A stretch of DNA of 19,447 nucleotides from Proteocatella sp041738345 (GCA_041738345.1 JBGSPX010000045.1:1-19447), one strand, 5' to 3'; shown: positions 1 to 8,406, counted from the first letter of the stretch. Program-made: numbers and translations. The notes: generated by a model not told the origin, from the sequence alone.

Positions 1-1
1 G

Positions 2-193
2 CTTAAGTGGAATACGCTTGAAGCGGCAAATAGCCCAGGGCTTAAGCAGTTAATGCACAGCTATGCGCTAAATATGACGATGACATGGGACTCTATATTT
101 GAATGTGTAAGTGATAATGATAAGCTTACACAGGAACAGCGCACAGATATACTTAAAGATATGGAAGTGCAGCTTAACAATTTAAAATATTAA
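2..193 (+). CDS. C-terminal part of an unrecognised protein (5' end outside window)
   Basis: An open frame enters from the left edge and stops at TAA 191-193, giving the last 63 residues of a soluble, acidic-to-neutral protein. I see no motif I can name. The tail contains LKQLMHSYALNMTMTWDSIF and ends with a likely helical segment rich in Asp, Glu, Gln and Leu. It lies on the plus strand and runs toward the minus-strand ilv operon, so the two are convergent, with a cluster of hairpins between them. The frame is the only one open across this stretch and its codon use fits the rest of the window. Function unknown. Confidence 0.55.
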   Translation, partial: LKWNTLEAANSPGLKQLMHSYALNMTMTWDSIFECVSDNDKLTQEQRTDILKDMEVQLNNLKY

Positions 194-290
194 CATATGA
201 GGCTGTGGTTAAACAGCCCCATGTGTTAATATTATTCTTATTAGGGCGGTTAATAAGAATAAGTTGCAGACAGCAGATAAGCTGCAACTT
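194..290. terminator. Cluster of three inverted repeats between convergent genes
   Basis: Three hairpins follow one another: GGCTGT/ACAGCC with flanking ACATATG/ATGTGT (about 193-226), TTATTCTTATTA/TAATAAGAATAA (about 232-262) and AAGTTGCAG/CTGCAACTT (261-269 with 282-290). They lie between a plus-strand gene end and the minus-strand ilvD end, so they could stop transcription from both sides. None has a long U tract directly after the stem, so this is a candidate bidirectional terminator only. A further weak repeat, AAGATTTT/AAAATCTT, occurs at about 300-340, just past the ilvD stop. Confidence 0.4.
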
Positions 291-350
291 ATAAAATTTA
301 AAATCTTTATTTATACAAGGAAGTGAAAATAAGATTTTAGTTTAAATCAT

Positions 351-2015
351 TTACTCTAGGATGGCACCTTTATGGGACGAGCTTACAAGCTTAGCATATC
401 GGGATAGCCATCCTTTTTTTATTTTTGGTTCTTTAGGAACATAATTTTTTCGTCTTTGGGCTAAAATTTCATCTGAAACGATTAATTTAATACTATTTTT
501 TTTGATATCTATCTCAATAATATCCCCTTCTTCAATTAGTGCGATATTTCCGCCTTCAGCAGCTTCTGGCGAAACATGACCGATGGAAGCGCCTCTTGAA
601 GCCCCACTAAAGCGTCCATCAGTTATGAGGGCTACCTCTTTATCTAGTTTCATTCCAGCAAGGGCAGAGGTAGGGGCAAGCATTTCTCGCATTCCAGGAC
701 CACCCTTAGGGCCTTCATAGCGTATAACGACAACATCTTTAGAAAGTATCCCACCACTGTATATTACTTCAATGGCTTCATCTTCACTATCAAAAACTCT
801 GGCGCTTCCTTTATGGTACATCATTTCAGCTGAAACTGCGGATTTTTTTACGACGCATCCATTTGGCGCAAGGTTTCCCCAAAGTACGGCTATTCCACCA
901 TCTTCACTATATGGGGTTTCGATTGGTCTTATCACTTGTGGATTTAAATTTATTCTGTTTTCAATAAGCGTAAGTAGTGAGCAAGCACTTGCGGTAAGAA
1001 CATCTGTATTTATAAGCTGTTTTTTATTAAGTTCATGATATACGGCCATTATTCCCCCAGCATCATTCAAATCTTGAATATGGAAATCGCCAGCAGGGGC
1101 AAGGTGACATAGATTAGGAACTCTAGAACTAATTTCGTTTATCATATAGAGGCTAAGCGGAACTTCAGCCTCATTTGCAATTGCAAGTAGATGAAGCACG
1201 CTGTTGGTGGAGCATCCAAGTGCCATTTCAATGCTTAGAGCATTTTTAAAGGCATCTAAGGTAAGGATATCTCGTGGACATATATTTTTTTCAAGAAGTT
1301 CCATTATTTTCATACCAGCTTTTTTAGCAAGTTGGATTCTGCGGCTGTGAACTGCGGGAATTGTACCATTTCCGGGAAGTGCTATGCCAAGTGCTTCGCA
1401 AAGACAGTTCATACTATTAGCGGTATACATTCCTGAGCATGAGCCACATCCTGGGCAGGCCTCTTGTTCAAATTCATCTAATTCAGCATCGCTTATAATG
1501 TCAGCTTTTTTTGCACCGACCGCTTCAAATACATTCGAAAGGCTTACTTCAAGGCCATCTACTTTTCCTGCCATCATAGGGCCACCACTTACGACAATTG
1601 ATGGAATATTTATTCTAGCAGCGGCCATTACCATAGCAGGGACAATTTTATCGCAATTTGGCACGAGGACTAGAGCATCAAAGCAGTGTGCATTAGCCAT
1701 AGTTTCTACAGAATCAGCGATGAGTTCTCTAGAGGCAAGGGAGTAGTGCATTCCATGGTGTCCCATTGCAATACCGTCGCATACACCAATGGCAGGAACT
1801 AATATAGGCGTTCCTCCTGCCATTCTTATGCCAGCTTTTACAGCTTCAGCGATTTTGTCAAGATGAATGTGTCCGGGAACTATCTCGCTATGGGCACACA
1901 CTATACCAACTAATGGCTGTTCAAGTTCTTTTTTTGTATACCCCATTGAGTAGAATAAGGCTCTGTGAGGGGCTTTTTCAAGCCCCATAGTTACTTTATT
2001 GCTTCTTGATTTCAT
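351..2015 (-). CDS. ilvD: Dihydroxy-acid dehydratase IlvD
   Basis: This enzyme dehydrates 2,3-dihydroxyisovalerate and 2,3-dihydroxy-3-methylvalerate to the 2-keto acids that precede valine/leucine and isoleucine. The 554-residue length is normal for the IlvD/Edd family. Seen in the sequence: PNCDKIVPAM around residues 119-128 (Cys121), ACPGCGSCSGMYTANS around 186-201 (Cys193, a probable Fe-S ligand), and DGRFSGASRGASIGHVSPEA near the C-terminus. The N-terminal EIVPGHIHL lacks the extra Cys found in plant-type [2Fe-2S] enzymes, so a [4Fe-4S] cluster is more likely (inference). The ATG at 2013-2015 follows GGAGG (on the minus strand) at 6 bases. It is the last gene of the ilvB-N-C-D operon, 8 bases after ilvC. 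Confidence 0.97.
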   Translation of the reverse strand: MKSRSNKVTMGLEKAPHRALFYSMGYTKKELEQPLVGIVCAHSEIVPGHIHLDKIAEAVKAGIRMAGGTPILVPAIGVCDGIAMGHHGMHYSLASRELIADSVETMANAHCFDALVLVPNCDKIVPAMVMAAARINIPSIVVSGGPMMAGKVDGLEVSLSNVFEAVGAKKADIISDAELDEFEQEACPGCGSCSGMYTANSMNCLCEALGIALPGNGTIPAVHSRRIQLAKKAGMKIMELLEKNICPRDILTLDAFKNALSIEMALGCSTNSVLHLLAIANEAEVPLSLYMINEISSRVPNLCHLAPAGDFHIQDLNDAGGIMAVYHELNKKQLINTDVLTASACSLLTLIENRINLNPQVIRPIETPYSEDGGIAVLWGNLAPNGCVVKKSAVSAEMMYHKGSARVFDSEDEAIEVIYSGGILSKDVVVIRYEGPKGGPGMREMLAPTSALAGMKLDKEVALITDGRFSGASRGASIGHVSPEAAEGGNIALIEEGDIIEIDIKKNSIKLIVSDEILAQRRKNYVPKEPKIKKGWLSRYAKLVSSSHKGAILE

Positions 2016-2023
2016 AACGCCTC

Positions 2024-3019
2024 CTAATGTTTAAGCCAGCTCATCATTTTTCTAAGCTTAGTGCCTACAGCTTCTAGTGGGTGACCTGCTTCTACACGTC
2101 TTGTAGCAAGGAATTTAGCTCTTCTTCCTGCACGATTTTCACAAACCCACTCACTTGCAAATTCTCCAGTTTGAATTTCTGTAAGGATTTTTTTCATTTC
2201 TTTTCTAGTGTCTTCTGTTATAATTCTTTTTCCTGTTCGGTAATCACCATATTCCGCCGTATCAGAAACGGAATATCTCATCATTGCAAATCCACCGCTA
2301 TTTATTAAGTCTACGATAAGCTTCATTTCGTGGATACATTCAAAATAGGCCATTTCTGGAGCATAGCCTGCTTCTACAAGCGTATCAAATCCAGCTTTCA
2401 TGAGTTCGGTAACACCACCGCATAATACTGCTTGTTCTCCAAATAAATCGGTTTCGGTTTCTTCTTTGAAGGTAGTTTCCAAGATGCCTGCTCTACCAGC
2501 ACCAATTGAACAAGCATATGCCATAGCTAACTCGCGTGCATTTCCTGAGTAGTCCTGATGTACGGCAATAAGAGATGGTACGCCTTTGCCTTCTTGATAT
2601 TGAGTCCTCACTGTATGTCCGGGGCCTTTAGGGGCAACCATAACAACGTCTACATTTTTAGGAGGGTCAATTTGCATAAAGTGGATATTAAATCCATGAG
2701 CAAACATAAGGCAATCTCCAGTTTCAAGGTATGGTGCGATTTCTTCATAGTAAACATCTGCTTGTTTTTCATCTGGAAGTAAAACCATTACCATTTGAGC
2801 AAGTTTTGCTGCTTCAGAAACTTCACAAACCTTTAGTCCCTGTGCTTCTGCTTTTTGCCAGCTTGCAGAGTCTTTTCTAAGTCCTACAACAACATCTACC
2901 CCACTTTCCTTTAGGTTAAGGGCATGAGCGTGACCCTGAGAACCATATCCTACAACCGCTACTTTTTTTCCATCTAAAACGCTTAAATTGCAATCTTTCT
3001 CATAATACATTGTTATCAT
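2024..3019 (-). CDS. ilvC: Ketol-acid reductoisomerase IlvC
   Basis: Class I (short form, 331 residues) ketol-acid reductoisomerase. It isomerises and reduces acetolactate or acetohydroxybutyrate with NAD(P)H and Mg2+. The N-terminal Rossmann motif VVGYGSQGHAHALNL is at about residues 22-36. The cofactor-specificity loop reads GLRKDSASW and its Arg/Ser content suggests NADPH. APKGPGHTVR and DLFGEQAVLCGG carry catalytic residues (the Asp and Glu of DLFGE bind Mg2+ in this family). The ATG at 3019 follows AGGAGG by 8 bases on the minus strand; a second Met lies three codons downstream. It sits between ilvN and ilvD in one co-directional cluster. Confidence 0.97.
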   Translation of the reverse strand: MITMYYEKDCNLSVLDGKKVAVVGYGSQGHAHALNLKESGVDVVVGLRKDSASWQKAEAQGLKVCEVSEAAKLAQMVMVLLPDEKQADVYYEEIAPYLETGDCLMFAHGFNIHFMQIDPPKNVDVVMVAPKGPGHTVRTQYQEGKGVPSLIAVHQDYSGNARELAMAYACSIGAGRAGILETTFKEETETDLFGEQAVLCGGVTELMKAGFDTLVEAGYAPEMAYFECIHEMKLIVDLINSGGFAMMRYSVSDTAEYGDYRTGKRIITEDTRKEMKKILTEIQTGEFASEWVCENRAGRRAKFLATRRVEAGHPLEAVGTKLRKMMSWLKH

Positions 3020-3043
3020 TTTCTGATCCTCCTAAAATTTTAT

Positions 3044-3559
3044 CTATAAAGTATTTTTTACATATAAAGAACTTGTATGGCTACCTCTTTCTATTCCAGT
3101 AACTCCAGTACGGCAGGCTTCGATTATTTGATAGTTGCTCATTATGCTTAAGAAACCATCTAGTTTTTTTTCCTGTCCAGTGAGTTCTAAAACAAGTGAA
3201 TCATAAGTTAAATCCAATATTCTAGCTCCAAAAACCTCTGCTATTTCTTTGATATTTACAATTTGACCATTTTCTAGCTTAAGCTTAAGGAGCAGTAATT
3301 CTCTAAATAAAGAGGTATCTTCTTCAAGTACAAAGGTTTTTCTTACTTCTTGAAGCTTTTCGGTCTGCTTTATCAAAGCTTCAATGGAATCATCATCTGC
3401 AAACACTGAAAAGGTTATTCTAGTTAAGTCTTTTTCTGTAGTAGTAGAGGTGGTGATTGAACAGATGTTAAATCCTTTTTTACAGAATAAACTGGAAATT
3501 CTAGCTAATACTCCAGGATGATCATATACAATCATGGCTAACACATATTTTTTCATCAT
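3044..3559 (-). CDS. ilvN: Acetolactate synthase small (regulatory) subunit
   Basis: A 171-residue protein with an N-terminal ACT domain (residues about 4-75; HPGVLARISSLFCKKGFNICSI pattern) and a C-terminal acetolactate synthase small-subunit domain. It activates IlvB and gives feedback inhibition by valine or other branched-chain amino acids; the Asp/His-Pro-Gly-Val-Leu-x-Arg loop is the usual effector-binding element of this family. It starts 8 bases after the ilvB stop, which fits translational coupling and subunit co-assembly. The name ilvH would be equally acceptable. Confidence 0.94.
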   Translation of the reverse strand: MMKKYVLAMIVYDHPGVLARISSLFCKKGFNICSITTSTTTEKDLTRITFSVFADDDSIEALIKQTEKLQEVRKTFVLEEDTSLFRELLLLKLKLENGQIVNIKEIAEVFGARILDLTYDSLVLELTGQEKKLDGFLSIMSNYQIIEACRTGVTGIERGSHTSSLYVKNTL

Positions 3560-3567
3560 AAACTCCT

Positions 3568-5235
3568 TTAACTAAGCATTACTTCGTCAATGGATTTACC
3601 CGCAGGAATCATTGGAAGTACGAATTCATCTCTATCGATAATGCAGTCAATAACTGTGGGGGCATCTTTGTTTAGTAGTGCTTGGTTTAGAGCGTGTTCA
3701 AATTCTTCTAGGGTAGATGCTCGCTTTCCAAAGCCACCAAAAGCTTCGGATATTTTTACAAAGTCGGTTTTTCTCTCAAGGGAGGTGCAGGAGTAGCGTT
3801 TTTCGTAAAAGTTTGTTTGCCACTGTCTAACCATACCCAAAACTGAGTTGTTAACGACGATAGTTATGATGGGAAGTTTGTAACTTACCGCAGTGCAAAG
3901 TTCATTTAAATTCATATGAAAGCTACCATCTCCGGTTATATGAATTACACGACTATTTGGATTTGCAACTTGTGCACCTATTGCAGCTCCATATCCAAAT
4001 CCCATAGTTCCAAGTCCCCCAGATGTTAGGAATGAACGCGGCTTTGTTCTTCCACAGTATTGAGAAGCCCACATTTGATGTTGGCCTACATCGGTTGAAA
4101 TTATAGTATTGCTATCTATTATTTTTTCAAGACTGATAAATAGCTGATGAGGTTTTATAACTTTAGAGGAGTCCTGAGGTTTGTAGTCAAGCTCATTTTG
4201 CCAAGTAGCTATTTGTTCAAGCCAAGCTCTTTTATCGACTTTAGAAACAAGGGGAATAAGCTCTGTGAGTACTTCTTTTATGTCGCCTACGATTCCAAGG
4301 TCAGAACGGACATTCTTATTGAGTTCGCTTGGGTCTATATCAATATGAACGATGTTAGCCTCGTTTGCAAATTTATATTTATTAGTAGCTACTCTATCAG
4401 AAAATCTTGCTCCGATTGCGATTAAAAGGTCACAGTGTTTAACTGCAAGTCCTGAGGATACAGCACCATGCATTCCTATCATTCCTATGTTAAGGGAATC
4501 TTTGTAACTTAAAACTCCAGAACCCATTATGGTATGACACGATGGGATTTTTGTCTTGTGAAGAAATTCGTATAAAAGCTCTGATGCGTTTGAGGATATA
4601 ACGCCACCACCAAAATATACAACAGGTCTTTCGGATTCATTTATCAATTTTGAAAGTGTGCTCATTTCTTCTTGAGTGTATAGTTTTTTTAATACTGGTT
4701 TATTCTCTTTAAGCGGTACAAATTCACATAGATTAGCAGTGATATCTTTTGGAACATCAACTAGCACTGGGCCGGGTCTTCCTGAACTGGCGATTCGAAA
4801 GGCTTCTCTTAGGCTTTGCGCAAGATTTTCAATGTTTTTTATTGAAAAACTATGTTTAGTTATAGGGAACGAAATACCTTCGATGTATACTTCTTGAAAG
4901 CTATCTTTTCCAAGAAGTTCACAAGGGACATTGCCGGTTATAATTACCATAGGTATGGAATCCATATAGGCAGTGGCAATTCCTGTAACGGCATTAGTTG
5001 CACCTGGGCCGGAAGTTACAAGTACTACTCCGGTTTTGCCAGTAGACCTAGCATATCCATCAGCAGCATGAGTAGCGCCTTGTTCGTGGGCCGTAGTTAT
5101 ATGCTTTATCCTATCTTGATATTTATAAAGTTCATCATATATATTGAGGACAGTACCTCCAGGATATCCAAATATGGTATCTACACCTTGTTCAATAAGT
5201 ACTTCAGCGATGATTTGTGATCCGGTTAATTGCAT
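3568..5235 (-). CDS. ilvB: Acetolactate synthase large (catalytic) subunit
   Basis: A TPP-dependent enzyme of 555 residues, normal for the family. It condenses pyruvate with pyruvate or 2-ketobutyrate. Seen: the N-terminal Pyr domain with FGYPGGTVLNIYDEL and the catalytic Glu51 in TAHEQGATHAADGYARSTG; a central domain; and a C-terminal PP domain with the TPP/Mg motif GDGSFHMNLNELCTA followed by VNNSVLGMVRQWQ. It is the first gene of the operon. The ATG at 5235 follows GGAGG (complement of 5244-5248) and lies about 43 bases downstream of a T-box terminator, so expression is controlled by the leader. Confidence 0.97.
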   Translation of the reverse strand: MQLTGSQIIAEVLIEQGVDTIFGYPGGTVLNIYDELYKYQDRIKHITTAHEQGATHAADGYARSTGKTGVVLVTSGPGATNAVTGIATAYMDSIPMVIITGNVPCELLGKDSFQEVYIEGISFPITKHSFSIKNIENLAQSLREAFRIASSGRPGPVLVDVPKDITANLCEFVPLKENKPVLKKLYTQEEMSTLSKLINESERPVVYFGGGVISSNASELLYEFLHKTKIPSCHTIMGSGVLSYKDSLNIGMIGMHGAVSSGLAVKHCDLLIAIGARFSDRVATNKYKFANEANIVHIDIDPSELNKNVRSDLGIVGDIKEVLTELIPLVSKVDKRAWLEQIATWQNELDYKPQDSSKVIKPHQLFISLEKIIDSNTIISTDVGQHQMWASQYCGRTKPRSFLTSGGLGTMGFGYGAAIGAQVANPNSRVIHITGDGSFHMNLNELCTAVSYKLPIITIVVNNSVLGMVRQWQTNFYEKRYSCTSLERKTDFVKISEAFGGFGKRASTLEEFEHALNQALLNKDAPTVIDCIIDRDEFVLPMIPAGKSIDEVMLS

Positions 5236-5278
5236 TTGTAAACCTCCTTCGTTTAAAATTATTTTAGTTTTTGAATAT

Positions 5279-5345
5279 AAAAAAACCTTTGTCTTTTTAT
5301 TAGCTTAACTTAAAAATTAGTTAAACTTAATAAAGAGACAAAGGT
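5279..5345 (-). terminator. Regulated intrinsic terminator of the ilv T-box
   Basis: Read on the minus strand, AACCTTTGTCT pairs with AGACAAAGGTT, and the stem continues through TTTATTA/TAATAAA and TTAAC/GTTA. It is followed by a run of seven U. The 5' arm starts right after the T-box motif, so pairing of the T-box with tRNA would compete with this hairpin. Confidence 0.9.
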
Positions 5346-5575
5346 TATATCCTCTGCGGTACCACTCTTTTTGCTATATAGCCACTCAAGCATCCATCAA
5401 TGCCGTGCCTTGTAATGGGGGCAAGCCAGTACTACTTAATTTAACTTAATTTCAGTAGACAACTCATGGAGGATTTTCGCATAAATTATTTCACTGTTTT
5501 TCACCAAACAACAGCTCTCTGAAGAAATTTGTTTATGTTACTCGTTCCAATCGACGTTTTTAAATTTGAATTTAG
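5279..5575 (-). promoter_or_regulatory. T-box riboswitch leader of the ilv operon, probable Ile (ATC) specifier
   Basis: On the minus strand the leader shows a Stem I kink/loop-E region (GGAACGAGTAA, around 5540-5550), the distal Stem I block AGAGAGCTGTTGTTTGGTGA (5501-5520) and the T-box sequence AGAGTGGTACCGCAG (complement of 5354-5368). It ends in a strong terminator. Stem CATAAA/TTTATG closes a specifier loop whose 3' side reads CGAAAATCC. Aligned on GAAA with the second T-box of this window, the codon is ATC (Ile, complement of 5472-5474); CTC (Leu) overlaps one base later and is the alternative. The T-box UGGU would pair with ACCA of a tRNA with discriminator A, which fits Ile, Leu or Val. 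Uncharged tRNA should permit ilvBNCD transcription. Confidence 0.92.
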
Positions 5576-5579
5576 TAAT

Positions 5580-5607
5580 AGTATATAGTTTTTAAAAAAA
5601 ATGTCAA
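5580..5607 (-). promoter_or_regulatory. SigA-type promoter for the ilv operon
   Basis: On the minus strand a perfect -35 TTGACA (complement of 5602-5607) is separated by 16 bases from -10 TATACT (complement of 5580-5585). The predicted start is near 5573, immediately upstream of T-box Stem I. Confidence 0.8.
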
Positions 5608-5817
5608 TAGACTTTTTTAATTTTTGTGAAAATTCAAATTGTAAGAATTTAAGGAAAACGCTTATTATAAAATCTTGATTGTTAAAAATTTTTTTAAAAT
5701 ATTTTTTATTTTTTTAAAATATAGGATTAATAATTAAAATAAATGCTTATAAAATATTTAAAACGGGTATGAAAAAAATGTATAGTTTTAATTTTAAATT
5801 TTTTATGGAGGTAATGT
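5608..5817. other. AT-rich divergent intergenic segment
   Basis: Beyond the ilv promoter this stretch is almost pure A/T. It must contain the promoter for the nitroreductase-like gene; the best I see is TATAGT near 5780 with a poor -35. A strong SD (GGAGG) lies 5 bases before the ATG at 5818. I see no small gene or stable hairpin here. Confidence 0.4.
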
Positions 5818-6408
5818 ATGGAACTTTTAAAAGCATTAAAACATAGAAGAACTTACTATGACATTGGTAAAAATATAGAAATTTCAAAAGAAGAAATTAC
5901 TGAGATTGTAAAAACTGCAACTAAACACACTCCTTCAGCGTTTAATTCTCAAACGGCTCGTGTAGTGGTTCTTTTTGAAAAAGAACATGACAGATTATGG
6001 GATATAACTATGGAAAATTTGAGAAAAATAGTTCCAGCTGATAAATTTGCACCTACCGAAGCAAAAATAAATTCATTTAAAGCAGGCTATGGAACAGTAT
6101 TATTTTTTGATGAAACTGAGATTACAAATTCTTTGATGGAGAAATTCCCACTTTATAGTCATAACTTTACACCTTGGGCAGAACAGGCAAATGGAATGCT
6201 TCAGCATGTAGTTTGGATGGCATTAGAACAAGAAGGACTTGGGGCTTCGCTTCAACATTACAATGAGGTTATAGAAAAAGATATAAAAAATGGATGGAAG
6301 TTAAAAGAAAGCTGGAGATTGATTGCGCAGATGCCTTTTGGAAAAATTTTATCACTTCCAGCAGATAAGGAATTTGTAGATATAGAAGAACGGGTATTAG
6401 TTTTTTAA
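5818..6408 (+). CDS. Nitroreductase-family flavoprotein (Frm2/Hbn1-like)
   Basis: A 196-residue protein of the small FMN-dependent nitroreductase family, in the subgroup often annotated as 'fatty acid repression mutant protein'. Seen: N-terminal KHRRTYYDIG (the Arg-Arg that binds FMN phosphate), TPSAFNSQTARVVVL at about residues 38-52, the central FTPWAEQANGMLQHVVWMAL helix, LGASLQHYN, and the C-terminal IAQMPFGKI. These features are typical of the group. It probably reduces nitro compounds or quinones with NAD(P)H; the true substrate is unknown. It has its own ribosome site (ATGGAGGTAATG context) and is transcribed divergently from ilv. A separate promoter follows it, so it is probably a single-gene unit. 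Confidence 0.88.
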   Translation: MELLKALKHRRTYYDIGKNIEISKEEITEIVKTATKHTPSAFNSQTARVVVLFEKEHDRLWDITMENLRKIVPADKFAPTEAKINSFKAGYGTVLFFDETEITNSLMEKFPLYSHNFTPWAEQANGMLQHVVWMALEQEGLGASLQHYNEVIEKDIKNGWKLKESWRLIAQMPFGKILSLPADKEFVDIEERVLVF

Positions 6409-6456
6409 GACGGTCACACGATTTATTAATTAAGCTATTAAGGTAGTATAAAAAAC

Positions 6457-6484
6457 TTGAAAAATTCCAAAAAAATAGTATAAT
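6457..6484 (+). promoter_or_regulatory. Promoter for the carbonic anhydrase-aminotransferase pair
   Basis: TTGAAA (6457-6462), a 16-base spacer, then a perfect TATAAT (6479-6484). The predicted start near 6491 leaves a leader of about 90 bases before the ATG at 6582. Confidence 0.7.
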
Positions 6485-6506
6485 AACTATAATGTTGTAA
6501 GGGCAG

Positions 6507-6537
6507 AGGTCTATGTTCCATTTGGGGATATAGACCT
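6507..6537 (+). promoter_or_regulatory. Leader hairpin upstream of the carbonic anhydrase
   Basis: AGGTCTAT (6507-6514) pairs perfectly with ATAGACCT (6530-6537) around a 15-base loop in the 5' leader, followed by TTTAG. The tail is too short in U for a clear terminator. It may be a weak attenuator or mRNA-stability stem; no known riboswitch is recognised. Confidence 0.4.
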
Positions 6538-6581
6538 TTAGTTCAATTTAGGTTTTTTTGAAAAGGATTGAAAGGATAAGT

Positions 6582-7124
6582 ATGATAGAACAGATATTAG
6601 AATATAACAAAACTTTTGTAAAAGATGAAAAATATAGTGGATATTCAGTTAATAAATACCCACAAAAAAAATTAGCCATATTATCATGTATGGATACAAG
6701 ACTTGTGGAGCTTTTGCCAGATGCACTTGGGATAAAGAATGGCGATGCAATGATGATAAAAAATGCAGGGGGCTCAATTGCCCATCCGTTTGGTAGTGTG
6801 GTCAGAAGTCTTATAATTGCAATATATAATTTAGGCGTAGAAGAGGTAATGGTAATAGGGCACACTGATTGTGGTGTGCAACATATGGAAAGTGACGAAT
6901 TAATTCAAAAAATGAAAGATAGTGGAATCGATGAAGAGCATCTAAATCTTATGAAGTATAGCGGTGTGGATTTTGAATCATGGCTTGGTGGGTTTGAAAA
7001 TGTAGAGGAATCTGTATCAGCAAGTATGAATTTGATAAAAAATCATCCGCTGATTCCGAAAAATATTGTGGTTAGAGGTTTTGTAATAGATTCAAATACA
7101 GGGGCATTGTCAGAGCTAAAATAA
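6582..7124 (+). CDS. Beta-class carbonic anhydrase
   Basis: Interconverts CO2 and bicarbonate in the cytoplasm. The zinc site is visible: Cys36 with Asp38 and Arg40 in LSCMDTRL, and His94 with Cys97 in GHTDCGV; the Asp-Arg pair is the catalytic dyad of the beta class. The 180-residue length matches the short bacterial beta enzymes. I chose ATG 6582 (MIEQILEYNK), preceded by GAAAGGATAAGT, over an in-frame TTG at 6558. It is followed 22 bases later by the aminotransferase gene, so the two are probably co-transcribed, although no functional link is obvious. Confidence 0.93.
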   Translation: MIEQILEYNKTFVKDEKYSGYSVNKYPQKKLAILSCMDTRLVELLPDALGIKNGDAMMIKNAGGSIAHPFGSVVRSLIIAIYNLGVEEVMVIGHTDCGVQHMESDELIQKMKDSGIDEEHLNLMKYSGVDFESWLGGFENVEESVSASMNLIKNHPLIPKNIVVRGFVIDSNTGALSELK

Positions 7125-7146
7125 TATTTAAATAAGGAGAAACATT

Positions 7147-8346
7147 TTGATAAATCCTATTTTTTCTAAGAACGTAACGGATATTAAACCCAGTCCTATA
7201 CGAGAAGTCGGAATAAGGGGGGCTAGCATACCAGATTTTATTTCCTTGGCGCTAGGAAGTCCTGCAATAGAATCATTTCCAGATGAAGCTTTGAAAAAGG
7301 TAGCAATGAATATATTGGAGAACAATTCTGCGACGGCACTTCAGTATGGAAATACGGCAGGTTTTTTAGAGCTAATAGAGCTTATAAAAAAACGCTTAAA
7401 CTCAAAATATGGGTTTGATATTATTGAAAATGAACTTTTAATTGTAACGGGTTCTCAGCAAGGCCTTGATATAGCTCCGAGGGTGTTTTGTAATCAAGGA
7501 GAGGGTGTATTTTGTGATGAGTTTACATTTACTGGGGCGCTTTGTGCAATGAAAACTTCAGGCGCAAGACCAATAAGTGTAAAAATGGATGAATTTGGGA
7601 TGACTAAGGAGTCGCTTTTAGAAGCTATTAAAAACAATCCTGATGGTAAGTATATATATCTTATTCCCAATTTTCATAATCCGACAGGCATAACTATGTC
7701 ACTTGAAAGACGAAGGGAACTTTATGAAATTGCAGTTGAAAATAAACTTATAATATATGAAGATGATCCTTATGGTGAAATAAGATTCACTGGCGAAGCA
7801 GTACCCTCATTTAAAAGTTTTGATAGAGAAAATATTGTAGTTTATGCAGGTTCTTTTTCAAAAACTTTGGCTGCAGGGCTTAGAGTGGGATATATTTTTG
7901 CAAGTAAAAGTATTATGGAGAAATTTATACCAGTTAAGGGATTTATAGATAGTCAAACTCCTATGCTTACCCAAATGATGGTTATGGAATATTTAAAATT
8001 ATATAATTATGACCAGCATCTTGAATTTGTAAGAAATATATATAGGGAAAAATGTGAAGTGATGATGGATTCACTCGATAGATATATGCATCCTAGTGTA
8101 AAAAGAACTAGTCCAGAGGGTGGAATGTTTGTTTGGATAACTATGCCTAAATACATTGATTGCAAAGCTTTTGCAGAGGAAGCCTTACAAAATGGCGTAG
8201 GTATAGTTTATAGCAGTGCATTTTCTTCAGATGAAAATAATGAAGGGCATTCCTTTAGGCTCAATTATTCTTCGAATACAAAAGAAGATATAGAAAAAGC
8301 TATAAAAAAATTAGGAAAATTGAGTTATAGTTATTGTGAAAAATAG
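7147..8346 (+). CDS. PLP-dependent aminotransferase, class I/II (2-aminoadipate aminotransferase-like)
   Basis: A fold-type I aminotransferase of 399 residues. Seen: NFHNPTG at about residues 175-181, the Asp of YEDDPYG at about 204-210 that pairs with the PLP pyridine N, the Schiff-base Lys239 in AGSFSKTLAAGLRVGY, and the substrate-carboxylate Arg in HSFRLNYSS near the C-terminus. The pattern is closest to the MocR/LysN-type enzymes that act on aminoadipate, aromatic or branched-chain amino acids; the exact substrate cannot be read. The start is TTG at 7147, with AAGGAG 8 bases upstream and no better ATG nearby. It appears to be the second gene of the carbonic anhydrase unit. Confidence 0.92.
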   Translation: MINPIFSKNVTDIKPSPIREVGIRGASIPDFISLALGSPAIESFPDEALKKVAMNILENNSATALQYGNTAGFLELIELIKKRLNSKYGFDIIENELLIVTGSQQGLDIAPRVFCNQGEGVFCDEFTFTGALCAMKTSGARPISVKMDEFGMTKESLLEAIKNNPDGKYIYLIPNFHNPTGITMSLERRRELYEIAVENKLIIYEDDPYGEIRFTGEAVPSFKSFDRENIVVYAGSFSKTLAAGLRVGYIFASKSIMEKFIPVKGFIDSQTPMLTQMMVMEYLKLYNYDQHLEFVRNIYREKCEVMMDSLDRYMHPSVKRTSPEGGMFVWITMPKYIDCKAFAEEALQNGVGIVYSSAFSSDENNEGHSFRLNYSSNTKEDIEKAIKKLGKLSYSYCEK

Positions 8347-8367
8347 AGATTTTAATGAGATAAACGG

Positions 8368-8402
8368 TTAATTTCAACATCAAATACATTAATTTCAACA
8401 TC
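8368..8402 (+). promoter_or_regulatory. Direct repeat upstream of agrD, candidate LytTR (AgrA) operator
   Basis: The 14-mer TTAATTTCAACATC occurs at 8368-8381 and again, identically, at 8389-8402, a period of 21 bp (two helical turns). This is the geometry used by LytTR-domain activators such as AgrA and VirR, and the second copy ends about 5 bases before the -35 region of the agrD promoter. The local regulator at 9381-10091 is the obvious candidate ligand (inference). Confidence 0.65.
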
Positions 8403-8406
8403 TAGA

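Noticed and set aside
772..1746. Plus-strand ORFs inside ilvD
   Set aside because: Antisense shadows of a strongly conserved gene, with no initiation signals.
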